A DNA stretch of 64,000 nucleotides from Acidobacteriota bacterium (lineage in GTDB: Bacteria > Acidobacteriota > Terriglobia > Terriglobales > Acidobacteriaceae). Position 1 is the stretch's first letter; every line of letters begins with the position of its first letter. Location of the stretch: assembly GCA_021800255.1 (NCBI GenBank), contig JAJYZC010000006.1, forward strand, positions 43,624-107,623, written 5' to 3'. The notes beneath the pieces were generated by a model. That model was not told where the DNA came from and did not search any database. It was given only the letters and a program-made list of their open reading frames with translations. A program made the position numbers and the translations under genes. Shown here piece after piece: positions 57,323-64,000 of the stretch.

Positions 57323-58405
57323 ATGAGTTACGGTTTGAATTTCCGCAAAGATGCGGAGCTGGATTTTCTGGCGCTGGGAGGATTGGTTCACCGGCTCGAT
57401 CCGGGCATCATTCCCTTCCGTAAGGCCACGGAGTGCAAAATTCACGTAAGCGGCGGCGAGTTCAACGTGGCCGCAAATCTCTCCGACTGCTTTCGCATGA
57501 AGACGGCCATCGTCTCGGCGATGGTCGATTATCCCATCGGCGACCTGATCGCCGAGCGCGTGCGCGCCATGGGCGTGCGGCCCATCTACAAGCACTTTGA
57601 GCACAACGGCGCCACCGGTCCCAACATGGCCGCCGTCTACAGCGATCGCGGAGCGGGCGTGCGCCCGCCGGTGGTCTTTTATAACCGCGCCAACGAGGCC
57701 GCGGCACAGCTCAAGCCGGGCGACTTCGATTGGAAGGCCATCTTTGCCGGCGGCGTGCGCTGGGTCCATTGCGGCGGATTGTTCGCCGCGCTCTCGCCCA
57801 CCACGGCCGCGCTGGCCGCGGAGATGATGCGCGCAGCCAAGGCCGCGGGCGCGGTCACCTCCTTCGACCTCAACTTCCGCGAGAAGCTGTGGAAGATCTC
57901 GGGCGGCATCGATCATGCCGTCGAGACCCTCGGCAAAATCGTCGAAAACGTGGACGTGCTGGTGGGCAACGAAGAGGACCTGCAAAAAGGCCTGGGCATT
58001 CCGGGGCCGGAGATCGCGGCCAAGTCCAAGCTCGACCCCAGCGCCTTCTTCGCCATGATCGAGCTGGTAGTCAAGAAGCATCCGCAGGCTAAAGTGGTCG
58101 CCACCACGCTGCGCGAGGTGCACTCCACCAACCGCCATAGCTGGAGCGCCGTGGCCTGGGTGGACGGCAAAACCTACACTGCGCCCACAACGGAGCTGGA
58201 GGTGGTGGATCGCGTAGGCGGCGGCGACGGCTTTGCGGCCGGATTCTTTTATGGCCTGCTCGCCGGCGAAACGCCTGCGGAAGCCCTGAAGCTGGGCTGG
58301 GCGCACGGCGCGCTGCTCACCACCTTCCCCGGCGACACCACCATGGCCACCGTGGAGCAGGTGCGGGCCTTCGCCAAAGGCGGCTCGGCGCGCATCCAGC
58401 GGTAA
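57323..58405 (+). CDS. kdgK: 2-keto-3-deoxygluconate kinase-like PfkB sugar kinase
   Basis: Phosphorylates a sugar acid, most likely 2-keto-3-deoxygluconate, in uronate or Entner-Doudoroff-linked catabolism. ATG 57323 has GGAG upstream. HVSGGEFNVAANLSDCF near the N-terminus, HCGGLFAALSP, VTSFDLNFREKLWK, and VVDRVGGGDGFAAGFFYGLL at the catalytic site follow the KdgK pattern (GGGD in place of GAGD). Length 360 residues is slightly long for the family. Other kdg genes are not seen, so the substrate is inferred from similarity. Confidence 0.82.
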   Translation: MSYGLNFRKDAELDFLALGGLVHRLDPGIIPFRKATECKIHVSGGEFNVAANLSDCFRMKTAIVSAMVDYPIGDLIAERVRAMGVRPIYKHFEHNGATGPNMAAVYSDRGAGVRPPVVFYNRANEAAAQLKPGDFDWKAIFAGGVRWVHCGGLFAALSPTTAALAAEMMRAAKAAGAVTSFDLNFREKLWKISGGIDHAVETLGKIVENVDVLVGNEEDLQKGLGIPGPEIAAKSKLDPSAFFAMIELVVKKHPQAKVVATTLREVHSTNRHSWSAVAWVDGKTYTAPTTELEVVDRVGGGDGFAAGFFYGLLAGETPAEALKLGWAHGALLTTFPGDTTMATVEQVRAFAKGGSARIQR

Positions 58406-58419
58406 CAAGCGAAGAACAG

Positions 58420-58489
58420 GTTGCAGGGGTCAGAGGGTTGGAAGCTCCGTGAGCCGCAAGGTCGAGACTGACCCCTGATCCCTCGCAAC
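58420..58489 (+). repeat. Inverted heptamer-type repeat after the KDG kinase gene
   Basis: GTTGCAGGGGTCAGAGGG (58420-58437) pairs with the reverse complement of TGATCCCTCGCAAC and flanking bases (58466-58489); units AGGGGTC and AGGGATC recur with period 7. The arms form an imperfect stem of about 16 bp, followed by TGTTATTCTTG, so it may also terminate transcription. Confidence 0.6.
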
Positions 58490-58525
58490 TGTTATTCTTG
58501 CCATGAAACGAGACGGAGGTCGCGC

Positions 58526-58906
58526 ATGGCGAAAGTGACACTGGTTTTTGGCGCTCTGCTGGTTGCCGTGGGCCTGGTGGGTTATCTGGGCACGGGGAGC
58601 ATGCATCCGACGGCGCTGATCCCCGCATGGTTTGGTTTGGCGCTGGGGGTCTTCGGCTTCCTAGCCATCAGCCCCAGCGAAAAACGCCGCAAGCTCTTCA
58701 TGCACGTCAATGTGACGATCGGGCTGGTGGGCCTGATCGGCGCCATCGCCTCGGCCATGCACGAGTACGGGCACGCCCGGTCGCTGGGGATCACTCCGGA
58801 TGGCAAGGCGCTGGCGGCGCAGTTGACCATGGCGGGACTGTTGCTCATTTACGTCAACCTCTGCGTGCGCTCCTTCCTCAACGCGCGGCGCTCGAGACAG
58901 GAATAA
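58526..58906 (+). CDS. Small multi-pass membrane protein
   Basis: No assigned family. Four hydrophobic segments span its 126 residues: TLVFGALLVAVGLVGYLG, IPAWFGLALGVFGFLAI, VTIGLVGLIGAIASAM, and LTMAGLLLIYVNLCVRSF. It ends in a basic tail (NARRSRQE). GGAGG lies 8 nt upstream of ATG 58526. Its stop is 3 nt before the ABC transporter start, so the two are likely co-transcribed and this could be an accessory subunit; that is inference. Confidence 0.75.
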   Translation: MAKVTLVFGALLVAVGLVGYLGTGSMHPTALIPAWFGLALGVFGFLAISPSEKRRKLFMHVNVTIGLVGLIGAIASAMHEYGHARSLGITPDGKALAAQLTMAGLLLIYVNLCVRSFLNARRSRQE

Positions 58907-58909
58907 TTT

Positions 58910-60808
58910 GTGGGCGGATTTCGCGGCGCCGGGATGGGCTTTGGGATGCGCGCCGAGGGCGGCCACGGCCGCAGTATGCGCGCCGGCGCGGGCGATCTGC
59001 CCAAGGCCAAGCCCAATCTGAAGAAGGTAGGCCCGCAGGTTTGGCGCCTGATCGCTCCGCGCAAGGGGCTGATCGCCGGCGGTCTGGCGCTGATGGCCGT
59101 CAACCGCGTGGCCAGCCTGGTGATGCCCTACGTGTCCAAGCAGCTCCTTGACAGCGTGCTCACGCCGCTGCATCCGCATCCCGAGCTTCTGCCCCGCATC
59201 ATCGCAGCCGTGCTGATCGCCACGCTGGTGCAGGCCATCACCTCCTACTCGCTCACGCAACTGCTCTCCATCGCCGGCCAGCGCCTGATCGCCCAGATGC
59301 GCCGCGAGGTGCAGCGCCACGTGGGCCTGCTCTCCGTGGCTTTTTACGACGAGAATCGCGCCGGCGCCCTGGTGGCGCGCATCATGACCGACGTGGAGGG
59401 CGTGCGCAATCTCATCGGCACCGGCCTCGTGCAGTTCGTAGGCGGACTCTTCACCGCGGCCCTGGTCTTCTTCTTCCTGCTCTATCGCAGCGTTTCGGTT
59501 ACACTCACCATCTTCGCGGTGGTGGGCGCGTTCGTTCTTATTCTGCGCTATGGCTTCAAAGTCATTCGCCCCATCTTCCGCGAGCGGGGACGAGTCAACG
59601 CTGAAGTCACAGGCCGGCTCACCGAGTCGCTGGGCGGCGTGCGCGTGGTCAAGGGCTATAACGCCGAGGAGCGCGAGCATAAGGTCTTTTCTGCCGGCGT
59701 AGAGCGTCTGCTGGCCAATGTCATGAAATCGCTGACCATGATCAGCGTGCTCGGTTCGGCGTCCACCACGGCGCTGGGCGTCATCTCCGCGCTGCTCATG
59801 TGGCTGGGCGGCCAGCTTGTGCTGCGCGGCGCTCACGCCGGAGGCTGGACGGTCGGCGATTACTTCCAATACAACATGTTCCTGGCCTTCATGATCGCGC
59901 CCGTCTTCCAGCTCGTGAACGTGGGCACGCAGTTGACTGAGGCCTTCGCCGGCCTGGACCGCACCAACGAGCTGCTGGCCGAACTCGAGGAGAACCAGGT
60001 CCCCGGCCGCACCATCCAGATGCCGCCCATCCACGGCGAGGTGCGATTTGAGAACGTGGAGTTTGCCTACCAGCCCGGCAAGACGGTGCTGCACGGCGTC
60101 AGCTTTGAGGCCCATCCGGGCATGGTGACCGCGCTGGTGGGATCGTCGGGATCGGGCAAATCCACCATCATCAGCCTGCTCTGCGCCTTTCACAGCCCTG
60201 CGAAAGGCAAGGTCCTGGTAGACGGATTCGATCTGTCGAAGGTGGACCTGAACACCTTCCGCTCGCAGTTGGGCGTGGTCCTGCAGGACTCGTTCCTGTT
60301 CGACGGCGCCATCCGCGAGAACGTAATGTTCTCGCGGCCCCAAGCCAGCCAAGAGCAGTTTCTCTTCGCCTGCCGCACCGCCCGCGTGGATGAGTTTGCC
60401 GAACGCTTCCCGGATGGTTACGAAACGCTGGTAGGCGAGCGCGGCGTCAAGCTCTCCGGCGGCCAGCGCCAGCGCCTGTCGATTGCGCGGGCTTTGCTGG
60501 CCGAGCCGCGTCTTCTCATCCTCGATGAAGCTACCAGCTCGCTGGATTCCGAATCGGAAGCCATGATTCAGGCCGGACTCGCCGAGCTGATGCAAGGCCG
60601 CACCACCTTCGTCATCGCTCACCGGCTTTCCACCATCCGCCGCGCCGATCAGATTCTGGTGGTGGAAGAAGGCCGCATCGTCGAACGCGGCAATCACGCG
60701 CAGCTCTTTGCCCTGGGCGGGCGCTACTACGACCTCTATACCCGCCAGCATGGTCTGGAGGCCAATCTCTTCCTTGCTCCCGGCGAAGGGGATTCGGTGC
60801 CGGCATGA
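58910..60808 (+). CDS. ABC transporter, fused permease and ATP-binding protein (MsbA/exporter-like)
   Basis: Half-size exporter: a six-helix transmembrane domain (about residues 60-350) followed by an ATPase. Walker A is GSSGSGKSTI, the signature KLSGGQRQRLSIARALL, and Walker B RLLILDEATSSLDSES; the H-loop is VIAHRLSTIRRADQILV. An N-terminal Gly/Arg/Met-rich extension (RGAGMGFGMRAEGGHG) of about 45 residues precedes the first helix and is typical of one lipid/peptide exporter subgroup. Start GTG 58910 has AGGA upstream. Length 632 residues. The substrate is unknown; lipid, as for MsbA, or drug. Confidence 0.9.
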   Translation: MGGFRGAGMGFGMRAEGGHGRSMRAGAGDLPKAKPNLKKVGPQVWRLIAPRKGLIAGGLALMAVNRVASLVMPYVSKQLLDSVLTPLHPHPELLPRIIAAVLIATLVQAITSYSLTQLLSIAGQRLIAQMRREVQRHVGLLSVAFYDENRAGALVARIMTDVEGVRNLIGTGLVQFVGGLFTAALVFFFLLYRSVSVTLTIFAVVGAFVLILRYGFKVIRPIFRERGRVNAEVTGRLTESLGGVRVVKGYNAEEREHKVFSAGVERLLANVMKSLTMISVLGSASTTALGVISALLMWLGGQLVLRGAHAGGWTVGDYFQYNMFLAFMIAPVFQLVNVGTQLTEAFAGLDRTNELLAELEENQVPGRTIQMPPIHGEVRFENVEFAYQPGKTVLHGVSFEAHPGMVTALVGSSGSGKSTIISLLCAFHSPAKGKVLVDGFDLSKVDLNTFRSQLGVVLQDSFLFDGAIRENVMFSRPQASQEQFLFACRTARVDEFAERFPDGYETLVGERGVKLSGGQRQRLSIARALLAEPRLLILDEATSSLDSESEAMIQAGLAELMQGRTTFVIAHRLSTIRRADQILVVEEGRIVERGNHAQLFALGGRYYDLYTRQHGLEANLFLAPGEGDSVPA

Positions 60809-60874
60809 ACGTGGCGAGCCTCCCGTGGAGAGGGATTACGGCGTTTCATCGGCCTCGCAAAAAGAATGGAACGC

Positions 60875-60920
60875 TGTCATCCTGAGCGAAGCCCTGGGCC
60901 CCGAGGCGGAGTCGAAGTAG
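60875..60920. repeat. Short REP-like sequence between convergent genes
   Basis: GTCATCCTGAGCGAAG followed by GAGGCGGAGTCGAAG, a sequence pair I know as a widespread intergenic repeat type in acidobacterial and other genomes. A single copy is seen in this window, between the ABC transporter and the LacI-family gene. Confidence 0.5.
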
Positions 60921-60959
60921 CAAGCGCAGAGCGATCGTCTCTTGCTGCCGCGGTTCACG

Positions 60960-61979
60960 CTAGCTTGCGCGCAGACTCGATGCGCGCACCACCAGGTGCG
61001 GCGGAATCAGCTCTTTTTTGGGCCGCCGCGCGGTTTTGTTGTGCGCCAATTTCAGCGCCATGGCCGCGGCCGCCTTGCCGATCTTCTTGCTGCCTTGGTC
61101 GACCGAGGACAAGGGCACGCGCAGAAAATCGGAATAAGAAAGATTGCCGCATCCGACCACGGCCACGTCTTCGGGAATGCGCAGACCGGCGTCAAGAAGG
61201 GCGCGCATGGCGCCCAGCGCCACCGGATCGTTAAAGCAGAAGATGCCATCAGGGCGTTGCGGGCTCGACAGAAGTTTCACCGTGGCCTCATATCCACCGC
61301 GCTCGCCGCGATGATCCCCTGAGGTGCCGATGGATACAATATGCCCGGGCAGCGGCGTCATCTGCGCGCCTGCCAGCGCCTGCCGGTAACCCTCTAGGCG
61401 GCCTACGGCGGTGCTGATCTCAGGACCGCGCACATGGGCGATGCGGCGGCAGCCCTGCTCGATGAGGTGCCTGGTTGCCAGCAGGCCCACCGCCCGGTCG
61501 TCTACACCCACAAAGTTCGATTCGAAGCCCGCAAACTGACGGTCGAGAAGGATGTACGGGATATTCTCCTCCTCGATGCGGCGGAATCCTTCCACGGTCC
61601 ACTGCGAGGAGGCGATCACCAGCACATCGACACGCCGGGCGACCAGTTGCGCAATCTCCTGCTGCTCCAGCGCCGGATCCTCGTCGGAAGACGAGATGAA
61701 AAGACTGTAACCCTTCTTGCGAACCTCGGCCGAGAGCTCCTTGGCAATTTGCGCAAAGAATGGGTGCAGAAGGTCGGGAACCACCAGCCCGATGGTCCAG
61801 GTGCGGCCGGTAATAAGGGAACGCGCTGCCAGGTTAGGCTGATAATTCAGCTCTTTGGCGCGCTTCAAAACCCGTTTGCGCGTCTCCTCGCCAATATCAG
61901 GGTGATCGCGCAGGACCTTGGAAACTGTAACCACCGATAAGCCCAGGTCCTGGGCAATATCCTTCAACCGTACGGCCAT
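60960..61979 (-). CDS. LacI family transcriptional regulator
   Basis: Repressor-type regulator responding to a sugar or sugar acid. ATG 61979 is used; the track start 62258 would add 93 residues without family features. The DNA-binding helix-turn-helix is MAVRLKDIAQDLGLSVVTVS with hinge LNYQPNLAARSLITGRT. The periplasmic-binding-like domain follows: IGLVVPDLLHPFFAQIAKEL, ILLDRQF, GVDDRAVGLLATRHLIEQG, GIFCFNDPVALGAMRALLD. Length 340 residues is standard. It is divergent from a dehydrogenase gene and probably controls it and the following gene. Confidence 0.93.
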   Translation of the reverse strand: MAVRLKDIAQDLGLSVVTVSKVLRDHPDIGEETRKRVLKRAKELNYQPNLAARSLITGRTWTIGLVVPDLLHPFFAQIAKELSAEVRKKGYSLFISSSDEDPALEQQEIAQLVARRVDVLVIASSQWTVEGFRRIEEENIPYILLDRQFAGFESNFVGVDDRAVGLLATRHLIEQGCRRIAHVRGPEISTAVGRLEGYRQALAGAQMTPLPGHIVSIGTSGDHRGERGGYEATVKLLSSPQRPDGIFCFNDPVALGAMRALLDAGLRIPEDVAVVGCGNLSYSDFLRVPLSSVDQGSKKIGKAAAAMALKLAHNKTARRPKKELIPPHLVVRASSLRAS

Positions 61980-62167
61980 CGTTGCGCCTGCCTCCAGCCC
62001 AGCGGCTCGCGTCTTCCCCGTCGCATCCGGCGCCCAGAGGAGTCCCTCTAGTTTACAGTAAAGGAATCGCTTACGATACTGCGGAAACCGCCCAAGTGCA
62101 GCCCTCGGAAGCGGCCTGTCCTCCAGGCAAAAAGCCACCAGCCGGGATCGCTCCCGCCAAGGAAAAC

Positions 62168-62197
62168 TTGACAGTTCTGTGGCCTTAGCCGTACATT
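62168..62197 (+). promoter_or_regulatory. Promoter of the dehydrogenase operon
   Basis: TTGACA (62168-62173), 18-nt spacer, TACATT (62192-62197). Just downstream, TTACAGTTATCGTTATAGTAA (62206-62226, partly symmetric, with GTTAT repeated) could be the LacI-family operator. Near the regulator, GTTTACAGTAAAG at about 62051-62063 is a second candidate. Confidence 0.5.
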
Positions 62198-62269
62198 CTA
62201 GCGCGTTACAGTTATCGTTATAGTAAGGCGGCCGCAGAGCGGCCGGAAATGGAAGCACGAGGTCCAGCC

Positions 62270-63343
62270 ATGAGCAAGACCATGATGGCGGCGTACCTGC
62301 CGGGCAACAGCACGGTTGAGATGCGGCCGGCGCCGGTTCCCGCGCCCGGACACGGCGAAGTTCTCATTCAGGTCGAAGCCTCCACCATCTGCGGCTCCGA
62401 TATTCGCTGTATCTATCACGAGCATCTGGGCAAAGGGCCGGAACGCTACCAGGGTGTGATTGCCGGCCATGAACCGGCGGGGCTGATTGTGGAAGCCGGG
62501 CCCGGGTGCCGGCGCTTCAAGTGCGGCGACCGCGTGATCGTCTATCACATCTCCGGATGCGGCGTGTGCGCGGATTGCCGCCGCGGCTACATGATCTCCT
62601 GCACCAGCTCCAAATGGCGCCGCGCCTACGGCTGGCAGCGCGATGGGGGCATGGCCCGGTTCATGCTCGCCGAGGAGAAAGATCTCATCCCCCTGCCAGA
62701 GCCTTTGACCTATGTGGACGGCGCGCAAGTGGCGTGCGGGTTCGGCACCGTCTATGAGGCCTTGGAGAAGATCGGCGTCAGCGGCAACGACGCCGTGCTC
62801 ATCACCGGCCTCGGCCCGGTGGGCTTAGCTGCGGCCGCGCTGTGCCGCAAGCTCGGTGCGCAACAGATCATCGGCATCGACATCTCCCCGGAGCGCATGG
62901 ATCTGGCCCTCGGCCTGGGCCTTTGCGATTCTGTATTAGCCTCCGGCCCTGACAATGTTGCCCAAGTGCGGGAGCTGACCTCGGGCGGCGGCGTGGAGCG
63001 CGCCCTCGACTGTTCGGCCAACGCCGAAGCCCGCGCAACCGCCATCCGCGCCACCCGCAAGTGGGGAAAAATTGCGCTGGTCGGCGAGGGCGGCTCTGTC
63101 TCCTTCAACCCCTCACCCGACCTCATCCACGATCAGAAGGCGGTCTACGGTTCATGGGTCACCTCGACGTGGCGGATGGAGGAGCTCGTCGAGCGCCTCA
63201 TTCGCTGGCAGCTTCATCCTGAAGTCATCGTCACTCATCGTTTTCCGCTCCATCGCGCCGGCGAGGCGTATGCGCTGATGGCCTCCGGCCGCTGCGGCAA
63301 AGTCGCGGTCTGCCCCGGTGACGATTTGGGCGCGGCTTCGTGA
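62270..63343 (+). CDS. Zinc-dependent alcohol/polyol dehydrogenase (MDR family)
   Basis: NAD(P)-dependent oxidation of a sugar, polyol or sugar acid. ATG 62270 is preferred over 62249 for GAGG 7 nt upstream. Catalytic zinc ligands are the Cys in STICGSDIRCIYHE and the His in AGHEPAGLIVEAG; GCGVCADCRRGYMISC binds the structural zinc. The Rossmann motif is ITGLGPVGLAAAAL. Length 357 residues is typical of the threonine/sorbitol dehydrogenase branch. Being divergent from a LacI regulator and next to a RbsD/FucU-like gene suggests sugar catabolism; the substrate is not identifiable. Confidence 0.9.
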   Translation: MSKTMMAAYLPGNSTVEMRPAPVPAPGHGEVLIQVEASTICGSDIRCIYHEHLGKGPERYQGVIAGHEPAGLIVEAGPGCRRFKCGDRVIVYHISGCGVCADCRRGYMISCTSSKWRRAYGWQRDGGMARFMLAEEKDLIPLPEPLTYVDGAQVACGFGTVYEALEKIGVSGNDAVLITGLGPVGLAAAALCRKLGAQQIIGIDISPERMDLALGLGLCDSVLASGPDNVAQVRELTSGGGVERALDCSANAEARATAIRATRKWGKIALVGEGGSVSFNPSPDLIHDQKAVYGSWVTSTWRMEELVERLIRWQLHPEVIVTHRFPLHRAGEAYALMASGRCGKVAVCPGDDLGAAS

Positions 63344-63441
63344 ACCGGGCGCCGCGCCCCAAGCAGAGCAGCGCCCAATCTCTTGTATCTCTCAAAAGCC
63401 TGCCGGCCTCTATGGCGGCCGCGAACGGATAGGGAAGCAGG

Positions 63442-64000
63442 ATGAGAAACGATCAGAAACCGCAGCCGCAACTCCTTTGGGAACGGGAATTCAAACGGCG
63501 ATTGCCGCTCTTCGGCCATCGCAACTGGATCGTCATTGCCGACGCGGCTTACCCGGCGCATTCGCGCCCCGGCGTCGAAACCCTCGTCAGCGGCGCCGGG
63601 CATCTGGATGTGCTGCAGCTCGTCCTCCATGGCATTGCAGCCTCCCAGCACGTTCGCCCGCTGTTTTACACCGATCTTCAGTTGAAGTTCGTTGCCGAGG
63701 AGGATGCGCCGGGAATCTCGCAGTACCGCAAGCAGCTTGGGAAGATCCTCAACGGCGCCCAGGTCCGCCGCTTACCGCACAGCCAAATCATCGCCATGCT
63801 CGATGATGCGGCTTTGATCTTCCAGGTCCTCGTCATTAAGACTCGCTTGCTTCTTCCTTACACCTCCGTATTCGTTGAGCTCGACTGCGGCTACTGGCGC
63901 GCCGAGGCCGAACAACGATTGCGCAAAGCAATGCTCCTTCGGCCGCACTCATCGCCCCACACACGCCCATCGCCTTCGCCCTCACTCCGTTCTCCGGCCA
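63442..64000 (+). CDS. RbsD/FucU-like sugar mutarotase family protein, 3' end outside or just at window edge
   Basis: Not in the ORF track, because the frame stays open to the window end. GAAGCAGG precedes ATG 63442. The protein has WEREFKRRLPLFGHRNWIVIADAAYP, resembling the RbsD/FucU opening with its catalytic His/Asp region; further on come VLQLVLHGI, VRPLFYTDLQLKFV, HSQIIAMLDDAALIF and LPYTSVFVELDCGYW. It probably interconverts anomers of a sugar in the pathway of the adjacent dehydrogenase. After about residue 160 the sequence turns into a Ser/Pro/His-rich tail (RPHSSPHTRPSPSPS), which is unusual for the family and may reflect a frame error or edge effect. Confidence 0.62.
   Translation, partial: MRNDQKPQPQLLWEREFKRRLPLFGHRNWIVIADAAYPAHSRPGVETLVSGAGHLDVLQLVLHGIAASQHVRPLFYTDLQLKFVAEEDAPGISQYRKQLGKILNGAQVRRLPHSQIIAMLDDAALIFQVLVIKTRLLLPYTSVFVELDCGYWRAEAEQRLRKAMLLRPHSSPHTRPSPSPSLRSPA

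Noticed and set aside
58661-60751. 696-residue minus-strand ORF opposite the ABC transporter
   Set aside because: Shadow ORF caused by high GC; composition rich in His, Gly, Gln and Arg, and the plus strand carries complete ABC motifs.

Overview
The window looks like chromosomal DNA of a GC-rich acidobacterium (Terriglobia/Acidobacteriaceae-like). Three features point there: a TonB-dependent receptor with an N-terminal carboxypeptidase-regulatory-like domain, a VWFA-related secreted protein of the acidobacterial type, and NHL-repeat/choice-of-anchor secreted proteins. This rests on family knowledge; no 16S gene is present. I see no rRNA, tRNA, CRISPR array, transposase or prophage. Gene density is high, and most genes are core metabolism, envelope or DNA-maintenance functions.

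Layout. 1-7.0 kb (+): tail of cmk, a large TonB-dependent receptor behind an AT-rich promoter with a 16-bp palindrome, a fused moaD-moaE gene, a VWFA-related protein and an AmrS-type radical SAM enzyme. 7.2-13.1 kb (-): a complete RND efflux operon (TolC, adaptor, permease). 13.5-20.1 kb: DUF2071 protein (-), then (+) a tandem ThyX-like protein, a GT9 glycosyltransferase, an ICMT-like methyltransferase, a DUF3108 protein and an aminotransferase. 20.4-24.4 kb: NHL/Ig-like surface protein, a duplicated remnant of the aminotransferase 3' end, and a hemerythrin-like protein. 24.8-27.1 kb: quinol-type nitric oxide reductase, bracketed by two copies of a dispersed repeat. 27.7-33.6 kb: polysaccharide deacetylase, Y-family polymerase, a small membrane ORF, HAD hydrolase, rpiB and tkt (non-oxidative pentose phosphate genes). 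34.4-38.9 kb: superoxide dismutase and B12-dependent ribonucleotide reductase, the latter with a good promoter and NrdR-box-like site. 39.5-42.5 kb: ruvC, a secreted protein and a FecR/DUF6600 protein. 42.8-47.1 kb: secreted protein, Bax-inhibitor-1 family protein, PfkB kinase and lysA. 47.3-50.2 kb: korAB 2-oxoacid:ferredoxin oxidoreductase. 50.3-56.7 kb (-): AddAB-type helicase-nuclease pair. 56.9-64 kb: CusF-like lipoprotein, KDG kinase, small membrane protein, ABC exporter, and a LacI regulator divergent from a sugar/polyol dehydrogenase and a truncated RbsD/FucU-like gene.

The least-explained signal is in the repeats. One family is a roughly 110-bp element with terminal inverted repeats GCATTTTCGGAAA (four copies: 7018, 24677, 27509, 35157). 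The other is a heptanucleotide repeat (AGGGACT and variants) that occurs inside a glycosyltransferase gene, as a 20-bp perfect inverted pair between rpiB and tkt, and in variant form after the KDG kinase gene. Nothing here amounts to a clearly new multi-gene system. The most promising protein-level oddities are the tandem ThyX-like protein, whose ThyX-type motifs are split between its two halves, and the MoaD-MoaE fusion.
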